From Undibacterium_A arcticum (GTDB lineage Bacteria; Pseudomonadota; Gammaproteobacteria; Burkholderiales; Burkholderiaceae_D), in NCBI RefSeq assembly GCF_042660705.1, contig NZ_JBHSUQ010000001.1: a stretch of DNA of 64,000 nt, one strand, 5' to 3'. The position numbers and the translations under genes are program-made. The notes under the pieces are model-generated. The model searched no databases. It was not told the DNA's origin and was given only the letters and a program-made list of their open reading frames with translations. Below are positions 8,919-17,667 of this stretch, piece after piece; positions within the stretch are counted from its first letter, which is position 1, and the number at the start of each line of letters is the position of its first letter.

Positions 8919-9863
8919 TTACTTCTTGCGTACTGCTCGTTTGGGAGTGAACGGAATAATTTTCTGGATAAGAGTCGCGCCATCGCTCAAGAGAAAGTTC
9001 TTAAATGCAAGCGCCACAGGGGGGAGTCGCTTGTTCTTGCGATGAACTACATACCAATTCAACATCACGGGAAACCCTTGTACATCGAGAACCGCCAAAC
9101 TGTTCGCCTGTAATTCCAGGCCGATTGTGTGGGCCGAAAGAAAGCTGATGCCCATACCCGCGATGACCGCCTGTTTGATGGTTTCAGTGCTCTTGATTTC
9201 CATCGCGATATTGAGGTCCTTCAGGTGTTCGCCGAAACCATCCTCCATCGAATTCCACGTGTCCGAACCCTTTTCCCGAACCACAAAAGGTTCACGCTTC
9301 AGAACCGACATGGGTATTTTTTTTTGCCCCACAAGAGAATGGTTCGGCGGGGCCACGATAACGTAGGGGTGAGGCGCGAACGATTCGTTGACCGTATCCA
9401 TGTCTTGCGGCGGGCGCACCATGATTGCCAAATCGGTTAGGTTGTTGGCGAGTTGCCCAAGCAGTTCTTCGCGATTGTGCACAGTGAGATTGAGCGTCAC
9501 GCCGGGGTGGCGGCGAGCGAACTCAACCAGGAGCCGCGGGAAAAAATAGTCGCCTGCGCTGATTACCGCAACGTTCAGCTTCCCTCCCGATATGCCCTTG
9601 AACTGTGTAAGGGTCTCTTCCGCTTCCTGAAACAGTTGAATGATTGCTCGACTGAAGTGAAGGAGCTCGGTGCCGCCTGGCGTAAGGTAAATCTTCTTGC
9701 CGAGTTGCTCAAACAGCGCTAACCCCACGTGTCCGGCGAGTGTCTTTACCTGTGTCGATACCGCCGGCTGGGTCAGATGTAGTTCTTCTGCAGCGCGCGA
9801 GTAGCTCAAGTGCCGAGCCACGGCTTCGAACACCTTCAGCTGGCGCAATGTTGCATTCTTCAT
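8919..9863 (-). CDS. LysR-type transcriptional regulator (CbbR-like)
   Basis: This 314-aa protein has an N-terminal winged helix-turn-helix (about residues 4-63, with S-R-A-A-E-E-L-H-L-T-Q-P-A-V-S), followed by a periplasmic-binding-protein-like effector domain (about 92-300). The closest overall feel is the CbbR subgroup. It is divergent from the 111-aa gene at 10020; the 156-bp gap between them is AT-rich and would hold both promoters and LysR sites. It may control the 10020 gene and the downstream antiporter/FAH/reductase group, but that is inferred from position only. It is intact and of normal length. Its start ATG at 9863 leads directly into the helix-turn-helix. Confidence 0.85.
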   Translation of the reverse strand: MKNATLRQLKVFEAVARHLSYSRAAEELHLTQPAVSTQVKTLAGHVGLALFEQLGKKIYLTPGGTELLHFSRAIIQLFQEAEETLTQFKGISGGKLNVAVISAGDYFFPRLLVEFARRHPGVTLNLTVHNREELLGQLANNLTDLAIMVRPPQDMDTVNESFAPHPYVIVAPPNHSLVGQKKIPMSVLKREPFVVREKGSDTWNSMEDGFGEHLKDLNIAMEIKSTETIKQAVIAGMGISFLSAHTIGLELQANSLAVLDVQGFPVMLNWYVVHRKNKRLPPVALAFKNFLLSDGATLIQKIIPFTPKRAVRKK

Positions 9864-10019
9864 ATCTAATTTCGACAGATGTATAAAGAGTAGTTAATCA
9901 TTATGCTTAAAAACTTTAACTATACCTAATCGTTTCTTGATCCTACGATGTAATTGAAGTCTGCGATGTTGCACAGACGGATTCTTTCAGAGATGCATTC
10001 ATAGAGAAGGAGAACTGCC

Positions 10020-10355
10020 ATGTTCGATAGCAAGATCAATAGCGATGCCGCAGCTAATGCGGTAGACGTTCATCGTAACGCCTACAACGCGGCGTTTTAC
10101 GAACTTGGCCTGCGATGGCACTGGGACGGCGATACCTACCAAACTCTTTTATGCAAGGCCGATGAGAAGGATCGCATCCGGATTTATCTGGAAACGCATC
10201 AGCCGCATCTGCTAAAAGCCTACGATGCGGACTTTCTGATCGACGCAATACAAACGACGAAGTCACGCTGCTACGACACTATGACCGCTGCTGGCAGCAA
10301 GCTTGGCGCTTACATCAATTGGGCGGAGATCCAGCAGCGCGAAGTCGGCGTCTGA
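10020..10355 (+). CDS. Conserved-looking 111-aa protein of unknown function
   Basis: I do not recognise a family. The protein is soluble, mixed alpha-helical in composition and rich in Tyr, Trp and His near the middle (L-R-W-H-W-D-G-D-T-Y), with no signal peptide or membrane segment. A strong AAGGAGAA ribosome binding site precedes the ATG by about 6 bases. It is divergent from the LysR gene and ends 59 bp before a Crp/Fnr-like box that should drive the next genes. Good codon structure and the strong start make it a real gene. The LysR neighbour suggests it is the regulated target. Confidence 0.7.
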   Translation: MFDSKINSDAAANAVDVHRNAYNAAFYELGLRWHWDGDTYQTLLCKADEKDRIRIYLETHQPHLLKAYDADFLIDAIQTTKSRCYDTMTAAGSKLGAYINWAEIQQREVGV

Positions 10356-10408
10356 GTAGCGGCGAAGCAAGCGATATTTCAGCGCGCAGTTAAATAATCG
10401 CAGTCTTC

Positions 10409-10463
10409 GAATCTTAACCGCGGTCAAGGATAACGCCAAACGGTTCTCGCACAATCTCCCCAA
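10409..10463 (+). promoter_or_regulatory. Promoter cassette with Crp/Fnr-type box, upstream of oxlT-like gene
   Basis: The palindrome TTAACCGCGGTCAA (10414-10427) differs by one base from the TTGACCnnGGTCAA boxes elsewhere in the window. A -10-like CACAAT at 10450 starts 29.5 bp from the box centre, which would put the box at -41.5, the class II Fnr/Crp position. The whole 55-bp segment is about 80-85 percent identical, without gaps, to 50075-50129 upstream of pntAA. The next gene start is 337 bp further down. Confidence 0.6.
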
Positions 10464-10510
10464 GCGATTGAGATTTACGAAAATGAATGACAACGCCGAG
10501 CATTGCAATA

Positions 10511-10534
10511 TCGTTCCCGCCTTGGCCGGGACGA
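10511..10534. repeat. REP-like palindromic sequence
   Basis: The arms TCGTtCCCG and CGGGACGA form a GC-rich hairpin with a short loop. Such extragenic palindromes are common in proteobacteria. It lies in the long leader between the box at 10414 and the antiporter gene, so it could also affect transcript stability. Confidence 0.45.
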
Positions 10535-10799
10535 CAGCAAATTGTAATGTGCTTAAGTCATGCTCAGCAGGTCTGATTGAACCGCGGCGGGACAAACGAG
10601 CGTGTGGACCTGAGTTGAAAAGTGGTATGCGCCATTCACTCAGTCAGACGGCGATTGGGTTCATTGTAGCGACGCTGCGTCTCATCTAGGGATGTAATAT
10701 TTCAGTACTAAGTGCACGAAGCAATAGCAAACCAGTAAAGAAACTCACGCAGACCATAGTGACCATAAATATTACAAAGATATCCAGGAGATAAACTTC

Positions 10800-12147
10800 A
10801 TGAACCACCATAGTCAAACCGCGACTGACAGCAATGTCTATAGCAGAAAGTCGAGCAATCGTTGGGTCCAGCTGGTTTTCGGGATCATATGTATGGGATT
10901 GGTAGCCAATCTCCAATATGCCTGGACCCTGTTCGTGAGTCCCATCGAGGCCAAGAATCATTGGGGCTTATCCGCAATTCAATTGTCGTTCTCGATTTAT
11001 CCTGGTCGAGACCTGGCTCGTTCCGATAGAGGGTTGGTTGGTTGATAAGTTTGGACCGCGTCCCGTCGTTGCGATAGGTGCTGTCTTCGCCGCCATCGGG
11101 TGGGTGATTGACGCGCATGCGACAACGCTTGCCGAGCTTTACCTAGCTGCCGTGATCGCCGGTATCGGCGCCGGTTGTGTGTATGGCACCTGCGTTGGCA
11201 ATGCGCTCAAGTGGTTTCCGGACAAGCGCGGTTTGGCGGCCGGGTTGACGGCGGCAGGATTTGGCGCCGGAGCGGCAGTCACCGTCATTCCAATCGCAAA
11301 CATGATTCAGAGTTCTGGATATCAACATGCGTTCGAGTTTTTCGGCATTTTCCAGGGCATATGTATTTTTATCCTGGCGCTGTTCATGGTGAGGCCAAAG
11401 GCGCCAGTAGGTGTGAAGGCAGCGCCGAGACTGGTAACAACCAAGGTCGATTACTCTACTGGGAGAATGCTCAAGACGCCCGTCTTCTGGTTAATTTATC
11501 TGCTGTTCGTGGCAGTCGCTGCAGGTGGTCTGATGGCGACCGCACAACTTGGCCCGATCGCTAAAGATTATGGCCTGGCGAAGTTGCCGATTTCGCTATT
11601 TGGACTCACCTTGCCGCTGTTGACGATGACGCTGTCGATCGATAATCTTTGCAACGGCTTTACGCGTCCTCTGTGTGGTTTTATCTCTGACAGGATCGGC
11701 CGTGAAAATACCATGTTCATCGTCTTTCTCGGTGAAGGCGTATCGATGCTCGGACTCATGAAGTTTGGTCATGATCCGATCGCTTTCATGACGTTCGCAG
11801 CACTGGTCTTTCTTTTCTGGGGCGAGATCTTTTCAATTTTCCCTGCGATTTGTGCTGATACGTTTGGCGTCAAATTCGCGGCGGGTAACGCTGGCACACT
11901 GTACACCGCGAAAGGGACGGCTTCATTGCTAGTTCCGCTGGCATCCGTGTTATCGGCAGGTGGCAACTGGGACCGGGTATTTATCGCGGCTTCCGGTATC
12001 ACGATAGCTGCCGCTATCGCAGCGAAATTTGTGTTGTCTCCCATGCGCAAACGCTTTATCGAGAGTGCAAATGAGGAAAATTCTGAGAGTGTCAGCGTCG
12101 TACCGCGCCAAAAAGTCGGCGTAGCGATGGAGGGTCCACGCTCATGA
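10800..12147 (+). CDS. oxlT: Major facilitator antiporter, probable oxalate:formate exchanger, one frameshift
   Basis: About 449 aa with 12 predicted membrane segments, reading first from 10800 and then, after a TTT run near 10999-11001, from another frame (…F-S-I then F-I-L-V-E-T-W…). Two T appear lost from a five-T run. The protein resembles OxlT of Oxalobacter: the N-terminal helix 1 has N-L-Q-Y-A-W-T-L, and D-K-F-G-P-R follows helix 2. It keeps the Arg in F-T-R-P-L-C-G (near 11660) and the Lys in T-A-K-G-T-A-S (near 11905), matching the two cationic residues that bind oxalate in OxlT. It would exchange oxalate for formate across the inner membrane. An AGGAG site precedes the start. An FAH-family gene and a reductase gene follow on the same strand. 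Confidence 0.75.
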
Positions 12148-12263
12148 GCCGAGTGAACGTGCCGTGCGCGAATTTTTCCTTGAAGGTCAAGTAGCGCATG
12201 ACCCGCCAGTAAACAAATCGAGGGAAGCTAGTCTAATCTCGCCTTTGAAAAGAGAGCATCAAA

Positions 12264-13031
12264 ATGGTACAGCGCTGGGTTCGTTTTAATGAGGGTGGAG
12301 TCGTCCGCTTCGGTACGCTTGAAGGCAACCAGATTCGGGTTTGTCGGGGTGACATGTTTGACAAGCCCGAGCCCACGGATATGACTGTGAAGCTGGGTGA
12401 TGTCAGGCTTCTGACACCTACTCAGCCGAGCAAGATCATCGCGATGTGGAATAACTTCCGCGCGCTCGGTGAGAAATTGAATTTGGCGACTCCGGCTGAA
12501 CCCTTGTATTTGATCAAGGCACCGAACTCGTATCTCAACCCGCATGAAACGATCCGTAAACCGTCTTGCGATGGCAAAGTCGTTTTCGAAGGTGAGCTTG
12601 GCATTGTGATCGGCAAGACATGCAAGGAAGTGTCCGAAGAATATGCGATGAATTACGTCTTTGGCTATACCTGTGCCAATGACGTAACGGTCGCCGACAT
12701 TCTTAACCGCGACCCGTCTTTTGCGCAGTGGGTTCGCGCAAAAGGTTTTGATACATTCTGTCCATTCGGACCGGTGGTGGCGACTGGCCTCGATCCCGCA
12801 ATGCTCGTCGTCAAGACGGTTCTCAATGGCGAGATCAGGCAAGACTATCCGATCAACGACATGCTCTTTTCGGTGCGACAACTCGTGAGCATGATATCGA
12901 GGGACATGACGCTGAACCCTGGCGACATTATATTGTGTGGAACCTCGGTCGGTGTCGGTTCAATGAAGCCGGGTAGCACCGTCGAGGTAGAGATTGACGG
13001 CATCGGAAAGCTTAGCAACCGCTTCCAATAA
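12264..13031 (+). CDS. Fumarylacetoacetate hydrolase (FAH) family protein
   Basis: This 255-aa protein has a short N-terminal beta domain (about residues 1-55) and a FAH fold with the motifs M-W-N-N-F-R-A, K-A-P-N-S-Y-L, an acidic metal site including F-E-G-E-L-G-I-V-I-G (about 108-118), N-D-V-T, K-G-F-D-T-F-C-P-F-G-P and G-D-I-I-L-C-G-T-S-V-G-V-G. Members cleave or decarboxylate beta-dicarbonyl acids, or isomerise or hydrate catechol-pathway intermediates; the substrate cannot be read from sequence. It follows the OxlT-like gene by 116 bp and precedes the ketopantoate-reductase-like gene by 22 bp, so a small organic-acid operon is likely. It is intact. Confidence 0.85.
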   Translation: MVQRWVRFNEGGVVRFGTLEGNQIRVCRGDMFDKPEPTDMTVKLGDVRLLTPTQPSKIIAMWNNFRALGEKLNLATPAEPLYLIKAPNSYLNPHETIRKPSCDGKVVFEGELGIVIGKTCKEVSEEYAMNYVFGYTCANDVTVADILNRDPSFAQWVRAKGFDTFCPFGPVVATGLDPAMLVVKTVLNGEIRQDYPINDMLFSVRQLVSMISRDMTLNPGDIILCGTSVGVGSMKPGSTVEVEIDGIGKLSNRFQ

Positions 13032-13053
13032 TTTTTTTCCAGGGACTGTGTAA

Positions 13054-14062
13054 ATGAAAATTGCGATCATAGGAGCAGGCGCGATCGGCGGCTACGTCGG
13101 TGTGAAACTGGCATTGGCCGGCGAGGATGTGACGTTCATCGTCCGCGGTGCGAATCTTGCTGCCATTCGCAAGAACGGTATGAAGCTCATTATGCAAGAC
13201 GGTGTCGAGCACGTTGCGACCAACGTGAAGGCCACCTCGAACTATGCGGAGGCGGGTCCGCAGGACATCGTGATTCTTGCATTGAAGGCGCACCAGGTGG
13301 AAGCGGTCGCGGACGATCTACCTAAGCTGTTCGGCCCTGACACTGCAGTAGTCACAATGCAGAACGGCATACCTTACTGGTATTTACAAGCACGCAGGTG
13401 AGTTTGAGGGACGCCACGTGAAGAGCGTGGATCCGACCGGGATGATCGGCGAAAAAATTCCAGCAAGACGCGTCATTGGGTGCGTGGTATATCCGGCCTC
13501 CGAATTGATCGCACCGGGCGTCGTCAGGCACATTGAGGGTGACCGTTTCCCGGTAGGTGAACTGGATGGTTCCGTCGGTCACCGTGTCACGAAAATTTCA
13601 GAATGCTTTATTAATGCCGGCTTCAAAGCGCCGGTGCTGGAGAATATTCGCGCCGAAATCTGGCTCAAACTGTGGGGCAACCTGACCTTCAATCCGATCA
13701 GCGCGCTGTCACATTCAACTTTGGTCGATATTTGCCAATACCCGATTTCGCGAGAACTCGCTGCCAACATGATGCGTGAAGCTCAGGCAGTGGCCAACAA
13801 ACTCGGTATAGAATTCCGCGTGCCGCTCGAAAAACGCATTGCAGGTGCTGAAAAAGTTGGCAAGCACAAGACGTCAATGTTGCAGGATGTTGAGGCGGGG
13901 CGCGGCCCGGAGATTGATGCGCTAGTGGGATCGGTGGTTGAGCTGGGGCGACTTACCAACACACCGACGCCACATATTGATACGGTGTACGCGCTGGTAA
14001 AACTTCTTGCCAGGACGATGACGGAAGAGAGTGGTCAGGTACGACTCGAGGCAATGGCCTGA
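13054..14062 (+). CDS. 2-dehydropantoate 2-reductase family protein, one frameshift
   Basis: The N-terminal Rossmann domain starts at the ATG with I-I-G-A-G-A-I-G-G-Y-V-G (residues 5-16). The conserved A-L-K-A-H-Q, T-M-Q-N-G-I-P and later G-N-L-T-F-N-P-I-S-A-L motifs place it in the ApbA/PanE family, which reduces 2-oxo acids with NADPH. Near 13389 the frame shifts inside TTT (…I-P-Y-W-Y then Y-K-H-A-G-E-F-E), consistent with lost T bases; the corrected length is about 336 aa. Linkage to an FAH-family gene and an organate transporter suggests a catabolic 2-oxo-acid or hydroxy-acid role rather than pantothenate synthesis, but that is inference. Confidence 0.8.
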
Positions 14063-14265
14063 TTTGGCGTTGGGCGTTTTGATGGTGAAGATAGCGGGCA
14101 AAGGATATGACATATGACAAAAAGCCTTTGACCGCTATTGCTTGCTCGGCGCTTGTTTCACAATGCACTTCTAATTCAACAAAGCGATCGGGTTGCAATA
14201 TCCGTAATTGCACCGGATGATCTGTTACCCGATCTTGTTTTTGTCAATGCGCTATCGGCAGTAAC

Positions 14266-14436
14266 TTACATGCCCCATGTGAAGGCAGCGTCCGATTTAT
14301 CGCCGCCGGTCGCTGCATCGAGCGATTCACGCAGATTGACTGCAAACAACGCAGCAATGAACGAAGCGACACTCAAAGTCAAAGGCGCTTTATCGGTATT
14401 CATTTGGGTTGAAGCATTTGTGGTCAATGTAGACAT
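14266..14436 (-). CDS. Small putative membrane protein, 56 aa
   Basis: An ATG at 14436 is preceded by AGGAG seven bases upstream and opens a 56-codon frame ending with TAA at 14266-14268. Residues 1-16 are polar and Thr/Asn-rich. Residues 17-34 form one hydrophobic helix (A-P-L-T-L-S-V-A-S-F-I-A-A-L-F-A-V). The tail is short and charged (R-E-S-L-D then Gly/Asp/Lys). The good Shine-Dalgarno, single-helix design and sensible codons support a real gene. The function is unknown. It points away from the IS3 element and toward the reductase gene, so the two converge. Confidence 0.55.
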   Translation of the reverse strand: MSTLTTNASTQMNTDKAPLTLSVASFIAALFAVNLRESLDAATGGDKSDAAFTWGM

Positions 14437-14723
14437 GGCATGCACTCCTAGTTAAATTAAATCTTTCTTTAAATACATTGTAGAAGGGTGAGACATCGAT
14501 GTCTAATCACGATATCGGATATGCGATATGGAGTTTGCGAATGGTGTTTGGCACTGACATTACTTCTACGGAGCTTCCTGCCTGCTTGATCCGCGCACAT
14601 TATGCAGTCGCCAATGACGCTTGTACTGGTGGTTGTTTAGAAGTGGCGCTGAAAATTCAGACAAGCGTCTAAGTGGAAATTCTGCTCAAATGAGAACGCG
14701 CGATGCGCGTATTAGGAGCAGGA

Positions 14724-15032
14724 ATGAAACGTACGAGAAGAAATCACACAGCGGCCTTCAAGGCCAAGGTCGCCTTGGCGGCAATCAAGGGCGAGAAGAC
14801 GCTGGCCGAACTGAGCGTGCAATATGACGTGCACACGAACCAGATCACACAGTGGAAATCGGAATTGATCATGCGTTCAACCGAGATTTTCGCCACGGCA
14901 GCCGAACGCAAGGAAGCCGCCGCCGTGCCGGACATCGGTTCGCTGCACGCCAAGATTGGTCAACAGGCGATGGAGATTGATTTTTTGGCCGTCGCGCTCG
15001 GTCGTATGGACGGTGCGAGCGCAAAGAAATGA
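14724..15032 (+). CDS. IS3-family transposase OrfA (helix-turn-helix)
   Basis: The protein is about 102 aa from the ATG at 14724, which fits the usual M-K-R-T-R-R-N-H-T start better than an ATG at 14703. It has a transposase IS3/IS911-type helix-turn-helix with F-K-A-K-V-A-L-A-A-I-K-G-E-K-T and Q-Y-D-V-H-T-N-Q-I-T-Q-W-K, then a coiled-coil tail with a leucine-zipper-like pattern. Its stop overlaps the orfB start (ATGA at 15029-15032). OrfA binds the element ends and forms the OrfAB transposase with OrfB by frameshifting in many members. Confidence 0.9.
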   Translation: MKRTRRNHTAAFKAKVALAAIKGEKTLAELSVQYDVHTNQITQWKSELIMRSTEIFATAAERKEAAAVPDIGSLHAKIGQQAMEIDFLAVALGRMDGASAKK

Positions 15033-15856
15033 TCGACAAGACCCACGCGTTGTCTGTCACGCGCCAGGCGGCGCTGCTGGAGCTGTCGCGCTCGAATGTC
15101 TACTACCTGCCCAAGCCCGTGCCAGAGAGCGATCTAGCGCTGATGCGACGCATGGACGAGCTGCATCTGGAGTATCCGTTTGCCGGCTCACGCATGTTGC
15201 GCGACATGTTGGGCCTGGAGGGCACCGAAGTCGGTCGTCGCCATGTTGGCACGCTCATGAAGAAGATGGGCATCGAAGCCATCTACCGCAAACGCAACAC
15301 CAGCAAACCGCATCCGGAGAACCGAATTTATCCGTACTTGCTGCGCAATCTGGTCATTGATCGACCGAACCAGGTCTGGGCAACTGATTTAACCTACATC
15401 CCGATGCGGCGGGGCTTTGTGTACCTTGTGGCCATCGTTGATTGGGCCACGCGCAAGGTGCTCTCCCATCGTGTATCGATCAGCATGACAGCCGATTTTT
15501 GCGTCGAAGCGCTCAACGAAGCGATTGACAAATACGGCACGCCAGATATCTTCAACAGCGACCAGGGCAGCCAGTTCACCAGCCACGAATTCACCAGCGT
15601 GCTCAAGGAAAACAACATCCAGATCAGCATGGATGGCAAGGGCCGTTGGGTCGACAACGTCTTTGTGGAACGGCTGTGGCGCAGCGTGAAGTACGAACAC
15701 GTTTATCTGCATGCCTGCGATAGCGTGGTCGAAGCGCGCCGCAAACTGGGCAGCTACCTGGACTTCTTCAATCGCTTTCGGCCACACTCGTCGCTTGACC
15801 GCAAAACGCCGGACATGGTCTACTTCGACACCCCCTATCAATTGCAGGCTGCTTGA
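15029..15856 (+). CDS. IS3-family transposase OrfB (DDE integrase core)
   Basis: This 275-aa protein has an N-terminal HTH_21-type region with Y-P-F-A-G-S-R-M-L, then an rve integrase core. The catalytic acidic residues are in W-A-T-D-L-T-Y-I (about residue 118), F-N-S-D-Q-G-S-Q-F-T (about 178) and D-N-V-F-V-E-R-L-W (about 214). The C-terminal motif F-N-R-F-R-P-H-S-S-L-D is typical of the family. It is intact and of normal length and overlaps OrfA by 4 bases. It may still be able to transpose. Confidence 0.93.
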   Translation: MIDKTHALSVTRQAALLELSRSNVYYLPKPVPESDLALMRRMDELHLEYPFAGSRMLRDMLGLEGTEVGRRHVGTLMKKMGIEAIYRKRNTSKPHPENRIYPYLLRNLVIDRPNQVWATDLTYIPMRRGFVYLVAIVDWATRKVLSHRVSISMTADFCVEALNEAIDKYGTPDIFNSDQGSQFTSHEFTSVLKENNIQISMDGKGRWVDNVFVERLWRSVKYEHVYLHACDSVVEARRKLGSYLDFFNRFRPHSSLDRKTPDMVYFDTPYQLQAA

Positions 15857-15917
15857 TGGGAATCCGGGTTATACACCGGCGCATGCGCTCGTGCTTGATG
15901 GAAGAGCAGCACACGCG

Positions 15918-15980
15918 CCCGTGCATAACCCTACGCACGCCCGTGCATAACCCTACGCACGCCCGTGCATAACCCTACGC
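15918..15980. repeat. 22-bp tandem repeat, about 2.9 copies, in IS3 right end
   Basis: The unit CCCGTGCATAACCCTACGCA plus CG starts at 15918, 15940 and 15962; the last copy is cut at 19 bases. It lies between the orfB stop and the right terminal repeat. It may be a slippage expansion or a transposase sub-binding site. No spacers separate the units, so it is not a CRISPR array. Confidence 0.8.
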
Positions 15981-16038
15981 TGCAGAGTTTCCACTTAAAA
16001 AGCTAAAACGCTGTCCTAACAAGCGGGGCCACCTCTGT

Positions 16039-16746
16039 TTCTAGCAATCGCAGCAATGGCGCACGGTGTTCCCGGCTTCGGCTTTCTGATTATCTTGAGT
16101 CCCATCGTAGCGATGATGACTGGTATCAAGACAGCAAGTCTTATTTACTTATAGAAACTACGCGGAGCATGACTAAGAACTTACCGCGTCATTCCCAGGC
16201 GAGAACCCGTGCGAGGAGTCCTCGCACCTTTCGTTGATCAACCAACGACGCCGGCTTCCTCCATGCAGGGCGTATCGCCGGCCCGAAGTCGTTGAAGTTG
16301 CGGCTCGCTGTAATGATTGTGGTGTATCTCCAGCAGGCCCGCTTTCGTAGTCTCGATTGGTCGGTGCTGAAACGACACCCGCGCAGTTCAGCGCTTCTAG
16401 TCGGTCTGCTCGCCGGGTTTCTGTCGGGATCGGTCAATGTAGCGGTGCCACCGCTGGTCATTTACTTTGGCGCACTTGGTCTGGGCGCCGTACCGATGAC
16501 GCAGATACTCAATCTCTGCTTCCTGGTAGGCAAGTCGCCGCAGGCCCTGACCTTCGGCATATCCGCCAGATCGGCCTCGCCATGCTGATTGCCACTGCTC
16601 CGCTGTCCGTCGTCTCGGACGTGGCCCGGGCTCCCGGAATCCGAATCCGGAATCGGCTGGGACCCGAAAGCTACCAGCGATTGTTACGACAGGTGTTACG
16701 AGAGAATGTGGTGATCCTGGTGTTGCAGTTTGGGTGGCGCACTGGA
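16039..16746 (+). pseudogene. TauE/SafE-type permease, decayed
   Basis: The pieces in order are: an N-terminal helix with A-H-G-V-P-G-F-G-F (16039-16153, ending in a stop), a gap of about 140 bp that carries a GC-rich palindrome, a second stretch with two helices and the family motif F-L-S-G-S-V-N-V-A-V-P-P (about 16345-16580), and after a further frame change a C-terminal piece ending V-I-L-V-L-Q-F-G-W near 16740. The IS3 element lies where the 5' end should be. Multiple lesions make this a true pseudogene of a sulfite/organosulfonate-type or small-anion exporter. Its last 31 bp or more belong to the duplicated block 16710-19440. Confidence 0.75.
16209..16227. repeat. Perfect 19-base palindrome inside the TauE remnant
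   Basis: GTGCGAGGA and TCCTCGCAC meet with a single central base. The palindrome lies in the part of the permease gene that no longer reads as protein, next to a GTCATTCCC-like motif, so it may be an inserted REP-type element. Confidence 0.5.
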
Positions 16747-16748
16747 CC

Positions 16749-17356
16749 TCAGATTTTGCCTTGATGTTTGAGTCGGCTGAGGGTTTCTGGGGACAGGTTG
16801 AGATAGGACGCGAGTTCCTTCTTGGGGATGAGGTCGAACAGATCGGGATGCTTGCGCAGGAAGCGGTGCACGCGCCCCGGCGCATCGAGCAGATGCAGCG
16901 TGATGGTATGGCCCATGATCTCGCTCATCAGATGCATGACCTCATACTCGAAGGTTTGCTTGACCTCGCCATGGGCCTCCAGGAACGCCACCCAGTGCTG
17001 CATCGGCAACTTGGCCACGCGCGCCTTGGTCACGCACACGATGCTGTACGGCGTCGGCGTCTTCAGGCGCCACGCCGCATAACTGGTTTCGATGTCGCGC
17101 TCGACGGCAAAGCGCAGAATCATTTCATGGGCTTGCTGGCTGGTGACGACGCGTTTGAGGATGCCGTCGAGAATGAAGTACTGCTCCATTTCATGCACCC
17201 CCTGGTGCAGCAAGAAGTCCCCCTTGTTGCAATCGACGATCACCAGATGCGGTTCGAGCGCGGCCATCTCGCTGTCGCGCATATTCTTGAGCACGATGTT
17301 TGTTTCAATTGCACGCGAATGATGTTGCGTTCGGGATGATTGGCGACCAGCGTCAT
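16749..17356 (-). CDS. Crp/Fnr-family transcriptional regulator, copy 1 (one frameshift)
   Basis: This is the same protein as 44629-45237 (202 aa) except that one T is missing from a TTTT run near 17303, which shifts the frame after residue 20. It has a cyclic-nucleotide-binding-type beta barrel (about residues 20-120), a long dimer helix and a C-terminal winged helix whose recognition helix reads S-P-E-T-L-S-R (near residue 195). The E-x-x-S-R pattern is the Fnr-type DNA-reading motif. There is no N-terminal cysteine cluster, so it is not an iron-sulfur Fnr. It is divergent from oxc, with two palindromes TTGACCnnGGTCAA in the 311-bp gap. It is probably the local activator and possibly autoregulated. 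The break is most likely a sequencing error because the second copy is intact. Confidence 0.85.
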
Positions 17357-17430
17357 GGCAGGGTAAGTGAAGGGGAAGGGGTAAGAGGAGCGGGAGCGTT
17401 AATCGACTGTTGCATATGATCTGCTGAAAA

Positions 17431-17444
17431 TTGACCGCGGTCAA
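17431..17444. promoter_or_regulatory. Crp/Fnr-type palindrome, regulator-proximal
   Basis: The sequence TTGACCGCGGTCAA is perfectly symmetric. It lies 75 bp upstream of the regulator start, and 134 bp separate its centre region from the second box. It suggests autoregulation of the regulator. Confidence 0.65.
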
Positions 17445-17570
17445 TGAGAGCCACAGGGCTGGCTCGCTATGATGAGCCCACTTGAATAGGAATGGGTCAA
17501 AGCGGCATGTTGAAGGCCATTCGGCTGCGCGGTTGCAGATTCCGGGGGCGCGGCGAAAAGATCAGGGGCC

Positions 17571-17613
17571 TTGACCTAGGTCAACGAGTTTTTTACCGGG
17601 TCCACCCCATACT
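17571..17613 (+). promoter_or_regulatory. Crp/Fnr-type palindrome and -10 element for oxc copy 1
   Basis: The perfect palindrome TTGACCTAGGTCAA occupies 17571-17584. A -10-like CATACT at 17608-17613 begins 30.5 bp from its centre, close to class II spacing. The oxc start is 54 bp beyond. The same sequence stands at 44401-44414 in the inverted copy. Confidence 0.65.
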
Positions 17614-17667
17614 GCCAGCCGCGTTGCTCAACCTTTATCGAAATCAAACGAAGAGAAAGATTTCATT

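Larger units (their letters stand above)
14670..15997 (+). mobile_element. IS3-family insertion sequence, about 1.33 kb
   Basis: The terminal repeats TAAGTGGAAATTCTGC (14670-14685) and its inverted partner GCAGAGTTTCCACTTA (15982-15997) match at 15 of 16 positions. Between them are orfA and orfB with the overlapping arrangement of IS3-family elements. The right end carries a 22-bp tandem repeat. The element abuts the 5' side of a decayed permease gene and probably inactivated it. I could not recognise a clear target duplication. Confidence 0.85.

Noticed and set aside
15918..15980. CRISPR-like repeats
   Set aside because: The units are directly adjacent with no spacers and lie inside an insertion sequence.
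16749..17356. Classical oxygen-sensing Fnr
   Set aside because: The N-terminal four-cysteine cluster is absent. Only the DNA-reading motif is Fnr-like.
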